Shown here piece by piece: positions 17,252 to 25,578 of a stretch of 64,000 nt of DNA. Each line of letters begins with the position of its first letter. Positions within the stretch are counted from its first letter, which is position 1. This DNA is from Anaerolineales bacterium (GTDB taxonomy: Bacteria > Chloroflexota > Anaerolineae > Anaerolineales > Villigracilaceae), in the NCBI GenBank assembly GCA_030834895.1, contig JAUQXA010000025.1:1-64000 (forward strand), read 5' to 3'. The translations under genes and the position numbers were made by a program. A model generated the notes under the pieces. It did no database searches. It worked only from the letters and a program-made list of their open reading frames with translations, and had not been told where the DNA came from.

Positions 17252-18352
17252 TTATTGAGCCGGGGGAGTAGGTTCCGGACAGATCTTCGATACACCAATA
17301 TCAAGATTACAGAAACTGATTGTGTAAGGTTCGAGGGAATACGGCAATTTTGCCGGGACAGGTATGTTGTACTGGCTGAGCAAGAACTGCAAAGTTGAGG
17401 CTTCGGTTGCTTGGTGTGACTGGTCAGTTGGGTTTCGCAAAGTCAATGACAATTGAGCATCTGTATTTATCAAATACGACAACGTAATCGAATCCTGCGG
17501 CAGAACGATCAAAGTCACTATATCGGGAGGAGCGGTTGGAACAGGGTTACCTTCCGCGTCCGTCGGAGCAACAGACGGCGTCTCGATGGTCGCTCCGGCA
17601 TCCAGTGAAAAATCACCCAGCTTCATTACAACGATATCCTGCAACATCATTTGGCAGACCATACGCGGCCGTTGACCTTCCGAAGGGATCAAATAATAGG
17701 GTTGCTGAAGGGATGGGTCAAGTTCCAACTTACCCTGATCAGTACCAAATTCGATGCCACCAAGTGTCAAAATAGGCAACCCACTTGCCTCCGTACCGTC
17801 CGTTATTTTTACTGTACCAAAACCCGTTCCCATCAGGACTGCGGTCTGGTTGGGCAGAATTGTCTGGAAAGTTGGATCAACATCCACAAAGAGGAAGCAC
17901 GCGTTCAGGTTGACATGCGCACCGCGATTTATGGCATAACCTGACAACGAAAGCCGGTCAGCAGGTATGGACATGGCGGTCATTCCCGGAGGAATCAACG
18001 AGGCCCATTGCGGCCCTTCAATAGGAGGCGCCGTATCGCCAACCATTGCTTCCGTGATGACTACGCCCTGGGCGAGGGGGAATTTGGCCGACTTGCCCAC
18101 CAGCAAGGGCTGCTCTTCGATTGTATACATCACAGCAACAACATCTCCGGGAGCGATTTTAATTGTCCCCAACATTTCTGCTGTAATTTTCTGGCCCTGT
18201 GAAATGGGCTGTCCAGCAATATATACCTCGACAGAAGTCGGCAATTCAGCCGCAGCAGGCTTTGCAATATATTGGTTGTAAGCCACATACCCAACCACCG
18301 CTGCAATAATGATGATCAGGAATACAAAGATCAGGGTTCGAACACGACGCAT
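17252..18352 (-). CDS. cpaB: Tad pilus assembly protein CpaB (SAF domain)
   Basis: A 366-residue membrane-anchored protein. One N-terminal helix (LIFVFLIIIIAAVVGYVAYNQYI) precedes a SAF-type domain (VEVYIAGQPISQGQKITAEMLGTIKI; KFPLAQGVVITEAMVGD) and the RcpC/CpaB region with ISIPADRLSLSGYAINRGAHVNL. The C-terminus is Pro/Thr-rich. In Gram-negative Tad systems CpaB works with the CpaC secretin; no secretin occurs here, which fits a single-membrane cell. AGGAG precedes the ATG, and a TATAAT lies on the minus strand at 18404-18409, suggesting a promoter after the flp terminator. Confidence 0.85.
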   Translation of the reverse strand: MRRVRTLIFVFLIIIIAAVVGYVAYNQYIAKPAAAELPTSVEVYIAGQPISQGQKITAEMLGTIKIAPGDVVAVMYTIEEQPLLVGKSAKFPLAQGVVITEAMVGDTAPPIEGPQWASLIPPGMTAMSIPADRLSLSGYAINRGAHVNLNACFLFVDVDPTFQTILPNQTAVLMGTGFGTVKITDGTEASGLPILTLGGIEFGTDQGKLELDPSLQQPYYLIPSEGQRPRMVCQMMLQDIVVMKLGDFSLDAGATIETPSVAPTDAEGNPVPTAPPDIVTLIVLPQDSITLSYLINTDAQLSLTLRNPTDQSHQATEASTLQFLLSQYNIPVPAKLPYSLEPYTISFCNLDIGVSKICPEPTPPAQ

Positions 18353-18500
18353 AAGACTCTCCTCTTTTCACAATCAGGGAATAGAGTATTTTATAACATG
18401 TTCATTATACAAGAAAAATGACAAAAACATAATCAGCAATTTTTCCGCCTTGCAAAATTCACCCCTGACATAAATTATGACACTTTTAGGGAGAAATTCC

Positions 18501-18540
18501 AAAAAACAAAGGGACTCCACTGCCTTTCATCAGAGTCCCA
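18501..18540 (-). terminator. Rho-independent terminator of flp
   Basis: On the minus strand GGGACTC pairs with GAGTCCC (plus positions 18533-18539 and 18511-18517), followed by TTTGTTTTTT. It lies about 20 bases past the flp stop and separates abundant pilin mRNA from the cpaB transcript. Confidence 0.85.
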
Positions 18541-18556
18541 TTTGAGACGACCGGTA

Positions 18557-18712
18557 TTAGACTTTGGACAAACTCGAATTGATCAAACTGAACGTATTAC
18601 CGATCACGGGACCCAGAACGAGCAGAGCCACAAGAACAACGATAGCAACCAAGACCAAAATGAAAGCATACTCAACCAGCCCCTGTCCCTTTTCCTCTTT
18701 GGAAAATAACAT
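18557..18712 (-). CDS. flp: Flp/Fap type pilin subunit
   Basis: A 51-residue prepilin. Translation gives a short charged leader (MLFSKEEKG) followed by QGLVEYAFILVLVAIVVLVA, the hallmark Flp segment with Glu and Tyr near the start of the mature helix. Processing is expected after the glycine at the end of the leader by a TadV/CpaA-type peptidase, which is not in the window. An exceptionally good ribosome-binding site (AAGGAGG, 18721-18727), its own promoter and its own terminator point to strong expression. It lies immediately upstream of cpaB. The small size hides it from ordinary length filters, but motif and context make the call firm. Confidence 0.92.
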   Translation of the reverse strand: MLFSKEEKGQGLVEYAFILVLVAIVVLVALLVLGPVIGNTFSLINSSLSKV

Positions 18713-18771
18713 TAAATTCACCTCCTTTCGTGCATAAAATGAAAAGATATCAAAGGTTGAACTTATGCCGT

Positions 18772-18801
18772 ATTATACAGTTTCACAAACGAATAAAACA
18801 A
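18772..18801 (-). promoter_or_regulatory. Likely sigma-70 promoter of flp
   Basis: On the minus strand TTGTTT (plus 18796-18801) and TATAAT (plus 18772-18777) are spaced by 18 bases, about 60 bases upstream of the flp ATG and just downstream of the histidine kinase terminator. Confidence 0.55.
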
Positions 18802-18804
18802 GCT

Positions 18805-18845
18805 TCAAAAAAGCCAGCCGCCTACAATATTGTTAGGCGGCTGGC
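18805..18845 (-). terminator. Rho-independent terminator of the histidine kinase gene
   Basis: A perfect 12-bp stem, GCCAGCCGCCTA with TAGGCGGCTGGC (plus 18813-18824 and 18834-18845), has a nine-base loop and is followed by TTTTTT on the minus strand. It ends the kinase/regulator transcript 26 bases past the stop. Confidence 0.9.
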
Positions 18846-18870
18846 AGACATGCACCAAACAGGCAAAAAA

Positions 18871-19884
18871 CTACATTTTTGACGGTACCGTAAAGGATAT
18901 CCGGGCTCCAGATCCGGCGGCGCTGTCGACCTCAAAATTTCCACCAAGCATTTCGGCGCGCTCACGGATAAGCTTTAACCCCAAGCTGGTTGAATCCTTC
19001 AACGACTCAGGGGCAAATCCCTTCCCGTTATCCTCGACATGCACACGGATAAATTCACTCCCCAGGTCGATCTGTACTTTTATCAATGTAGCCTGGCTGT
19101 GACGTTGGGCATTCCCAAGCAATTCCTGAACAGCGCGAAAAACCATGACCTCGAGATAGGATTCAAAGCGACGCTCCGAGCCGGTGACCGTTACACTTAC
19201 ATCAAGCCCTGACTGCTCTTTAAATGCATCGGCATACTTACGCAGCGTGGGGATAAGCCCCAAATCATCCAGCATCATTGGGCGTAACTCAAAAATATAG
19301 TTGCGGACTTTCTGAAAGGTTCCCATTGCAGATGTCTTTAAATTACCTAGTTCATCTTTTGCCTGGGCAGGATCAACATCCAAAAGACGCATGGCAATTT
19401 CGGTTTGCAGGATGAAGTTCGAAAGCGCCTGGGCGGGACCGTCGTGCATCTGACGTGACAGACGCTGGCGTTCGGCTTCCTGCGCGTTCACGATCATTTC
19501 AATCCCAGCCATTTGACTCTTAGCGCCCGCAGCGGCGGAGGAAGAGCCAGAAGCTTCCCCGCCGATGTTGCCAGAGACGATTTTCTCCAAAATAGTTTTA
19601 TATTTTTCGAGGTGGTCCTTGTCGTTTTGAAGCTTCTCCAACTGTCCGCGCATGACGAAAAGCCGCTGTTGAACATCAAGAGCTGAATCATAAGACATCT
19701 TGAGTTCATCAACTGTCGTGCTTTGTTTTTGCGTCTGTTGAAGATGCGAAGTAATTGCTGTGTTGCGTTGGGTAATTTTGGCAAGTTCGCCCTGGCTTTG
19801 CTCGATCATCAAGGTCACTTCACGCAGAGCGCGTTGGGTTTCTTCCAATTCAGCTTGATAATCTATGGTCTCAATATCTGTCAT
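18871..19884 (-). CDS. DegS/NarX-type sensor histidine kinase, soluble
   Basis: A 337-residue kinase lacking membrane segments, so it senses a cytosolic signal. The N-terminal 130 residues are a predicted coiled coil (QAELEETQRALREVTLMIEQSQGELAK and on). A HisKA_3 domain holds the phosphoryl histidine in RQMHDGPAQALSNF. The HATPase domain has VQELLGNAQRHSQA (N box), VEDNGKGF (G1) and STSLGLKLIRERAEMLGG (G2). The ATG at 19884 is preceded by AGGAG and lies four bases after the regulator stop, so both belong to one operon, beside the Tad genes. Confidence 0.9.
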   Translation of the reverse strand: MTDIETIDYQAELEETQRALREVTLMIEQSQGELAKITQRNTAITSHLQQTQKQSTTVDELKMSYDSALDVQQRLFVMRGQLEKLQNDKDHLEKYKTILEKIVSGNIGGEASGSSSAAAGAKSQMAGIEMIVNAQEAERQRLSRQMHDGPAQALSNFILQTEIAMRLLDVDPAQAKDELGNLKTSAMGTFQKVRNYIFELRPMMLDDLGLIPTLRKYADAFKEQSGLDVSVTVTGSERRFESYLEVMVFRAVQELLGNAQRHSQATLIKVQIDLGSEFIRVHVEDNGKGFAPESLKDSTSLGLKLIRERAEMLGGNFEVDSAAGSGARISFTVPSKM

Positions 19885-19888
19885 AACA

Positions 19889-20590
19889 CTACTCCTGGGG
19901 GTGAATATCGGCATCCTTAAGCGTCACCCACCCGCGCTTCAAAGCATAGACAACCGCCTGAGTGCGGTCCTCAACCCCAAACTTACGCAAAATGGCTGTC
20001 ACATGATTCTTGACTGTCTGGTGGCTGATTCCAAGCAGGCTGGCAATTTCCTTATTGCTCATGCCGCGTACCACGCAGGAAAGCACCTCCATCTCACGGT
20101 CGGACAACGGATGGAAGGGAGTGCCAGGCTCGCTGTAGGAACGGCGCGCGCCCTCAATGCGATCTTCCACCCAAAGTTCCAATTCACGGCGCGTGAAAAC
20201 ATTGTGGTCGAAAACGTATTTACCTTCGGCAACTTCACGGATGATGCGGGAAAGACTTTGGGGTTCGATATCTTTCGAGCAGTAACCATATGCGCCCGCA
20301 AGTGCGGCGTGAATCGCCTGCTCCACATCATCGTATCCAGTCATCAGGATAATCCGGGTGGGTAATTTATCCTGGAAAACTTGATGCGTGATCTGTTGTC
20401 CGTTCATGCCGGGCAGGTTCACATCCAACACTGCGATGGTCGGCTTCTTCTCCCGTATCACCGCCAGCGCATCATCCCCATCCGCGCATTGGGCGATGAT
20501 ACGCATATCAGGTTCCAAGGATAATGCATCCACCACACCCTGACGAAATAGTGGATGGTCGTCAACAACTACAAGCGTAATCTGGTTCAT
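19889..20590 (-). CDS. NarL/FixJ family response regulator
   Basis: A 233-residue transcription factor. The receiver domain (residues 1-120) has VVVDDHPLFRQGVV, the phosphoacceptor in AVLDVNLPGMNGQ and the conserved lysine in YCSKDI. The LuxR-type helix-turn-helix is LSDREMEVLSCVVRGMSNKEIASLLGISHQTVKNHV. It is the first gene of a pair with the DegS-like kinase and is the natural partner for it. Position next to flp and cpaB makes pilus genes a plausible target, but this is inference. Confidence 0.92.
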   Translation of the reverse strand: MNQITLVVVDDHPLFRQGVVDALSLEPDMRIIAQCADGDDALAVIREKKPTIAVLDVNLPGMNGQQITHQVFQDKLPTRIILMTGYDDVEQAIHAALAGAYGYCSKDIEPQSLSRIIREVAEGKYVFDHNVFTRRELELWVEDRIEGARRSYSEPGTPFHPLSDREMEVLSCVVRGMSNKEIASLLGISHQTVKNHVTAILRKFGVEDRTQAVVYALKRGWVTLKDADIHPQE

Positions 20591-20644
20591 CCCATGCCCA
20601 TTCTCTCTTTGTGTACTGTTTTTTGTCGTTGTTATTTTAACCCA

Positions 20645-22141
20645 TTATGGGGTTTTCCACAGATAAACAGCCATATTCTCCTCGTCGAAAAGCGTCGGGG
20701 AGATGGATCTGTTCGTGACAAACACAACTTCGGCGTTCTCGGTCAGCAGCGGATAAAAAAACGGAAAAGTAATCAAATAATCCGCGCCACGCTGGTTAAG
20801 ATGTTCGGCAAGGCGAGGCTCATCGCGAATAAAGGGGATAACCTCCGGCGAGATCAACCCTGCAAGGTCGATCAATTGGTGATCGTCGAAGTAGCCCAAC
20901 GCACCGATGTCGTGGGCGGCAATCAAAGCATCGGGCGGAAGGTTGGTCGCCGCCCATTTGGCTGTGACTACCATTTCGCTTTCTATCAAGGCGACATCCC
21001 TTGCATAGGACTGCGCGCCGAGAAAAATGAAAGCGGCGGACAACATGACAATACTGCCACGCCAGACAACCTGACCAATCCAATGGTAGCGGGCGAACAT
21101 TTTTCCCACATCGAATTCGGCAAAAACCAGCAAGCCAAACAGGAAGAAAATCGGCATGGCAGGCATGATGTAACGTCCATGCTGGTAGACGGGGAGGCGG
21201 GAAACGTAGAGGACAAGATAACCTGCCGTCCAAATCAGGGCAGCGAGACTGCCCCACATCTTCTGCCTAACTGACTTCACCAACCAGCCAATGATTCCTG
21301 GAATCAACACGAGGCTTGGACCAACCAGTAGTTGCAGGGACATCTGTCCGAGACGGTCGAGGATGGGAAGCGTTTGCCACGAGGCATATTCGGCTTGTTT
21401 GGCATAAAACGTGTTCGGCATGGGCGCGCCGCCGATGGCAAGATTAAACAACAAGTAGAAGACAAACAGGGAGCCGAAACCGATGAGATAACGCGTGAAT
21501 TGAGTCAATTTTGAACGGGGATCATTGCCTGTGAGCAGGATGACCATCAGGACGGGACCGAGCAGAGTCAATCCGTCGGGGCGGACCCAGACCGAGAGAC
21601 CGGTCAACAAGCCGAGGGTCAGGTAGCGGTGCGAGTTCGTCATCAGCAGGACAAGCCCGGTGGTGAGGATCAATCCGTGGAGCAGAGTCTCCATCCCAGA
21701 CATTGCCGCCCAGACAAGATGCCACTCGACGGCGAAGAAAATCCCAACCCAAGGGAAGCGTGGTCGATAAGTTTGCACGAGTTCGCGGGCAGCCCATTCG
21801 CAGAGGACAGCCAGCGCAAAGAGCGCAACCATGCCGAGGAAGTAGGTCCAGATGTAGGGCGAGAGGCGGAGGAGAAAGCCGAGGGCAAGCAGCGCAGACC
21901 AAAGCGGCGCGGTGGAACCAGCCGAGGGGACGCCGGGGCGGAATGCCCATTCGCCGTGTTGGGCGAGGTTGCGGGCGTAGGTCTGATGAATCCAAGAGTC
22001 GTCGAGGGGGAAGCCGATGCCGTAGGTGAATTGACTCGCAAGCAAATAGACCAGCGCAATCACAATGACCGTTACGGCAATGATGAAAATATCGCGGAGT
22101 GGGAGTTTATTCGAGGTCGAGTCTGTAGATGCGCGCGCCAT
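20645..22141 (-). CDS. GT-C type membrane glycosyltransferase-like protein
   Basis: A protein of about 498 residues with a dozen hydrophobic segments. The first extracellular loop has GFPLDDSWIHQTYARNLAQHGEWAF, with the acidic pair that GT-C enzymes use at the donor or acceptor site. The C-terminal soluble part carries ALIAAHDIGALGYFDDHQLIDLAGLISPEVIPF, common in such Chloroflexota proteins. These enzymes usually transfer sugars from polyprenyl-phosphate donors outside the membrane; the substrate is unknown. I start at the ATG at 22141, which overlaps the upstream gene by 35 bases. Further upstream frame is antisense-like shadow. Confidence 0.65.
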   Translation of the reverse strand: MARASTDSTSNKLPLRDIFIIAVTVIVIALVYLLASQFTYGIGFPLDDSWIHQTYARNLAQHGEWAFRPGVPSAGSTAPLWSALLALGFLLRLSPYIWTYFLGMVALFALAVLCEWAARELVQTYRPRFPWVGIFFAVEWHLVWAAMSGMETLLHGLILTTGLVLLMTNSHRYLTLGLLTGLSVWVRPDGLTLLGPVLMVILLTGNDPRSKLTQFTRYLIGFGSLFVFYLLFNLAIGGAPMPNTFYAKQAEYASWQTLPILDRLGQMSLQLLVGPSLVLIPGIIGWLVKSVRQKMWGSLAALIWTAGYLVLYVSRLPVYQHGRYIMPAMPIFFLFGLLVFAEFDVGKMFARYHWIGQVVWRGSIVMLSAAFIFLGAQSYARDVALIESEMVVTAKWAATNLPPDALIAAHDIGALGYFDDHQLIDLAGLISPEVIPFIRDEPRLAEHLNQRGADYLITFPFFYPLLTENAEVVFVTNRSISPTLFDEENMAVYLWKTP

Positions 22142-23669
22142 CGTATTCACCAATGTAGTTGAAGATGCTGCGTCCTTCGGGATTTTGGAATAAGTCCTTG
22201 ATTGGTTCAGTGGCCGCTTCCGGTTCCAGCACCAGATAGTTGGCGTCGAATTGTTCGGCGACGGCGATGATAGCTTCCTCGCCGCCATAGGGGATGGAAA
22301 TTGCGGAGCGCCCCGTTGACAGATAGTAGCCAGGTGCGTTGCGGACAATCACAACATCGTCGTCTTGAATACCATTCTGAACAAGGACCTGCTCGATGAC
22401 TGGATAATCCGCATCTTCGCCTTCACCCCAGCCCAGCGCGAAAATTCTAAGGTACACGACAAAGACCGTGAGAATCATCGCGATCATGATGAGAATGCTG
22501 CGAAAGACAAAACGATTGCCTTCGTGCCCGATGCCGCGCTTTTGCAGGGAGTTCAAGATGGACTCAAGCCCAAGCGGGGTGAGCGACCACCAAATCGGCT
22601 GCAAGGCTGCGCCCGCATGGAAGAATGCTCCGCGCGCGCCAGCAAAGGGAAACAGGACGGTCATGACGAAGAACAGAATCAGCCAGGCAATGCTCGTCAG
22701 CTTGACTCGTTCGTCTTTCCAATAATAAATGATTCCCGCGACGATGAAGGGAAATAATATGATTCCGCCATGCGCAGCGAATCCGCTTTGGAGGTTGTTG
22801 CTCAAAGCCCAGAGTCTGTCTTTGAGGATGTGGTCCCAGCCAAGAGCGAGGAAGGATTGCAGGTTGAGTTGTTCGGGCGGGTAGATGAAGGTCTGGTCGT
22901 AGTTGGCAAGCCAGAGGGCGCGGCTTCCGCCTGGAGCCATGAGCGAGCCGTAGGCGTTGAGGTTGCGGGCGTACCAGGGGGAGGTGATGAGGAGGAAACC
23001 TAAAAGAGCAAGGAGAAAGGATGAAGGATGAAGGATGAAAAGTGATTTTTTTCTGTTACTCCAGAGGGCAAAGAGAAAGGTGAGCGCAAACCAGAGGAGA
23101 CCGTCACTGCGGGAGAGGGTCATCAAGCCGGAGAGGATGCCGAGGAGAAGCCAGTTGCGGTTGGGATTTTTCCCCTGAATCAGTTGGGTGGCGACAAGGA
23201 AGTAGAGTCCGCCGAAGAGCATAAACGGGCTGAAGTTGTCGGTCACGCCGACAAAGGGCGCGTGATAGATGGAAAAAATCGCCAGCACCCCAGAGGCGAT
23301 GGCGAGGTCGCGGCGTTGGGAAAAGGTGTAGGCAAGTGCAGCCGTCAACGGGGGGATGATGGCGGCAATCAAGATGAAGAAGAGTCGCGCCGAGGTAAAG
23401 TTTATTTGCCCCGTGAGCCACATCCCCAAGGCGGCAATGATGGATGAAAGCGGAGCCCAATAACTGTGCGACGGGTGCGGAAGCGTGGTTGTGCCGTCGA
23501 GATAATTCCACAGGTAGGGTTCGTTGAAGCCCTTGCCTGTCGCAAGTTGAATCCCGCCCGCATAGTAGTAGTCCGCGTCAAGATAGCCAGGATGGGGTTC
23601 AAAATACGAGACGACAGATGTGACAACCAAGCCAAAGAGGAAAAGGAAGAGATAGATGCGGGTGGACAT
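22107..23669 (-). CDS. GT-C/GT39-like membrane glycosyltransferase
   Basis: A 520-residue polytopic protein. Its first loop has PGYLDADYYYAGGIQLATGKGFNEPYLWNYL followed by PHPSHSYWAPLSSII, typical for GT39-like sugar transferases of this phylum. A segment of about ten residues (FILHPSSFLL, near 23019-23043) is encoded by a tandem GGATGAA repeat, so repetitive DNA appears to have entered the frame without breaking it. It overlaps the next gene by 35 bases, implying coupled translation. The specific substrate is unknown. Confidence 0.65.
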   Translation of the reverse strand: MSTRIYLFLFLFGLVVTSVVSYFEPHPGYLDADYYYAGGIQLATGKGFNEPYLWNYLDGTTTLPHPSHSYWAPLSSIIAALGMWLTGQINFTSARLFFILIAAIIPPLTAALAYTFSQRRDLAIASGVLAIFSIYHAPFVGVTDNFSPFMLFGGLYFLVATQLIQGKNPNRNWLLLGILSGLMTLSRSDGLLWFALTFLFALWSNRKKSLFILHPSSFLLALLGFLLITSPWYARNLNAYGSLMAPGGSRALWLANYDQTFIYPPEQLNLQSFLALGWDHILKDRLWALSNNLQSGFAAHGGIILFPFIVAGIIYYWKDERVKLTSIAWLILFFVMTVLFPFAGARGAFFHAGAALQPIWWSLTPLGLESILNSLQKRGIGHEGNRFVFRSILIMIAMILTVFVVYLRIFALGWGEGEDADYPVIEQVLVQNGIQDDDVVIVRNAPGYYLSTGRSAISIPYGGEEAIIAVAEQFDANYLVLEPEAATEPIKDLFQNPEGRSIFNYIGEYDGARIYRLDLE

Positions 23670-23673
23670 GGAG

Positions 23674-23720
23674 TTAAAGAGTAACGAGTTACGAGATATG
23701 AGTTACGGGTTGTGGGTTGA
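23674..23720. repeat. Low-complexity repeat at a gene junction
   Basis: Recurring GAGTTACGAG, TGAGTTACGG and GTTGTGGGTTG words form the junction of two glycosyltransferase genes and encode the last residues (THNP) of the upstream one. Similar junction repeats occur near 24953-24990 and around the S23 gene. Confidence 0.45.
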
Positions 23721-24965
23721 CAGGTCGCTGAGGATGCGCGGCGGACGGATTGCCCACCAGCGAATCCAGTATAAGCCAATGAGGGTGGAAAGGGGAAGAA
23801 AGAGAAAGGTCAATTCGCTGGCAAATTTGTAAGAACGGGTTAAGGGAAGAAAATAAAGCAGCCACGGGACGGCGAAAATGACCAGCATGAGCAGGAAGGT
23901 CAGGCTGTTGCCGATTCTCCGCCAGCGGTCATGGACAACGGCAAAGACCAAGGCAAGCGGGATGACCAGCACGATGAGATGCTCCATCTCGGTGCGGAAT
24001 CCAAGCAAGGGAGCGGCGGCAAGGGAAAGGCAGGACGCCCAATAGAAGCGGCGGAAGTCCCCGCTGACAGCGAGGCTCCACTCGTAGCCCAAAGCGATGA
24101 CCAACCCGATGGTCAGAATCCAGCCGAGGGACTTGCCCTGCGCGGGGAGAAGGTCAATAAGAACGGCATGAGCGCTAAATCCAAAGTCCGCCCGCAGGTT
24201 GTTGACCGTGGCACGCAGGAAAGGAATCACCCAGTCGGGATAGGAAAGGAAGGCGACAAAATACATGACGAGGGCAAACATGAAAAAGCCAGCGAAGATG
24301 CGCGTGCGCTTTTCACGGTAGGCACGCCAGAAGAAAAGAATCAAAAACGGAGCACCAACCTCCCAGTAATAAAGTGAAAACGACAGCAAGGCACCCACGA
24401 ACTCGTCGGCTTCGGCACGATAGGCGGTGAGAATGGCGGCGTAGAAAAATGCCAGAATCAAAATGGGACTGGATTCAAAAACAGCTTGGAACGCGTAGAA
24501 ATTGAAAGCGGCGAGGAAGACAAAAAGGATGGCGAAAAAGCGCGGCGACTCCCAATCGGTGAGGCGCAGACTGAGAACCGCCAGTGCAAACAAAGCCAGT
24601 TCGAGAAGAAGGGTAAAAACCGCGCGGACGACTGTTGCGTTGGAGAAAATGGAAAACGGGAAATAAAGCAGGAGGATTTGAAAGGGCGTGTCCAGAATGT
24701 AGGGTTCATCCCCTACCTGCGCCGAACCTTCATAAACCAGTCCCTGCACACGGGCGGCGACTTCCCCACTGTATGGATCGATTTTGTCAAAGAGAAAGGC
24801 GCGCGCCCCAACCCAATGAACGTAAAATTCACCGCCGCCTTTTAGCGTGAGATTGGCATAAATCAACGCTGCACAGATGGCTAGAAAGACGATCACAACC
24901 AGCGCGATGAATTGATAGTCACGCGGGGTGAGGGATTTGGAGGGAGGTTGGAAATGAGTGATCAA
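23703..24965 (-). CDS. GT87-like (DUF2029) membrane glycosyltransferase
   Basis: About 420 residues with ten or more membrane segments. An N-terminal helix (FIALVVIVFLAICAALIYANLTL) is followed by the loop GGEFYVHWVGARAFLFDKIDPYSGEVAARV, where GT87 proteins hold their acidic catalytic residues, then DTPFQILLLYFPFS. The related gene at 48802 has the same layout (ADFIAFYAAGRIADN). The reading frame begins with a TTG within a repeat (24953-24993), so the start is uncertain. It is first of three GT-C genes in one direction, probably acting on cell-surface glycans. Confidence 0.6.
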   Translation of the reverse strand: MITHFQPPSKSLTPRDYQFIALVVIVFLAICAALIYANLTLKGGGEFYVHWVGARAFLFDKIDPYSGEVAARVQGLVYEGSAQVGDEPYILDTPFQILLLYFPFSIFSNATVVRAVFTLLLELALFALAVLSLRLTDWESPRFFAILFVFLAAFNFYAFQAVFESSPILILAFFYAAILTAYRAEADEFVGALLSFSLYYWEVGAPFLILFFWRAYREKRTRIFAGFFMFALVMYFVAFLSYPDWVIPFLRATVNNLRADFGFSAHAVLIDLLPAQGKSLGWILTIGLVIALGYEWSLAVSGDFRRFYWASCLSLAAAPLLGFRTEMEHLIVLVIPLALVFAVVHDRWRRIGNSLTFLLMLVIFAVPWLLYFLPLTRSYKFASELTFLFLPLSTLIGLYWIRWWAIRPPRILSDLSTHNP

Positions 24966-24993
24966 TTGGTGATTGGAGATTAGTTATTGGATG
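24953..24993. repeat. Low-complexity CAATCACCAAT-type repeat
   Basis: The minus strand reads as recurring AATCTCCAATCACCAATTGATC words between the GNAT gene stop and the GT87-like start, and includes the putative TTG start. It belongs to the same class of simple junction repeats as 23674-23720. Confidence 0.4.
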
Positions 24994-25574
24994 GTGTACC
25001 TAAATATAGGGCGGGTCGGCGAGTTGCGGGCGACTTCCACGAAGCCAGCTTTTTTGAACGCGGAAGCAGTGCCTGTATAGATGAAGGCATCGGCTTGGTT
25101 TTGGGTTGTGTCCACGGGATAGCCTTCGACAATTTTACCGCCCTGCTTCCTGACATATTCGACGGCGGCTTTGAGCAACTCGACGGTGATGCCTTTGCGA
25201 CGGTGTTTCTTCTCGACGAAGAAACAGGTGATCGACCAGACTGGCTGGTCGTCCACTGGCTTGAGGACGCGCGAGTGCGCCAGTTTGGGATAGGCGCTGC
25301 GCGGCTCGACCGCGATCCAGCCGATGGGGTAGCCTTCAGAATAAGCCAGCAGCCCAGGGACGGTTTTCGAGTCCACAATGGATTTTTGCATCTGGCGGGC
25401 GCTGTCGCCAGTGTTCTCTTCAAAGGCTTTGCCCCGCAACTTCCAATACATGCACCAGCATCCGCCGCAGGCGCCGTTCCTGCCGAAGAGCAACTCAAAA
25501 TCGCGCCAGAGCTTTTGCGTCAGCGGGTGAAAGGATAAATCCAATTCTTCGATCAGACTCGATGTCTCTTCCAT
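24984..25574 (-). CDS. GNAT family N-acetyltransferase
   Basis: A 196-residue soluble acetyltransferase-like protein. The acetyl-CoA-binding region is around SITCFFVEKKHRRKGITVELLKAAVEYVRKQG, where the K-x-x-R-x-K-G loop replaces the classic Q/RxxGxG/A. The C-terminal FKKAGFVEVAR motif is typical of GNAT proteins. A Cys-rich stretch near residue 35 (NGACGGCWCMYWKLRG) is unusual and conserved in a subset of the family. I start at the ATG at 25574; it overlaps the EamA gene tail region closely. The substrate is unknown. Confidence 0.75.
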   Translation of the reverse strand: MEETSSLIEELDLSFHPLTQKLWRDFELLFGRNGACGGCWCMYWKLRGKAFEENTGDSARQMQKSIVDSKTVPGLLAYSEGYPIGWIAVEPRSAYPKLAHSRVLKPVDDQPVWSITCFFVEKKHRRKGITVELLKAAVEYVRKQGGKIVEGYPVDTTQNQADAFIYTGTASAFKKAGFVEVARNSPTRPIFRYTIQ

Positions 25575-25578
25575 AAAA

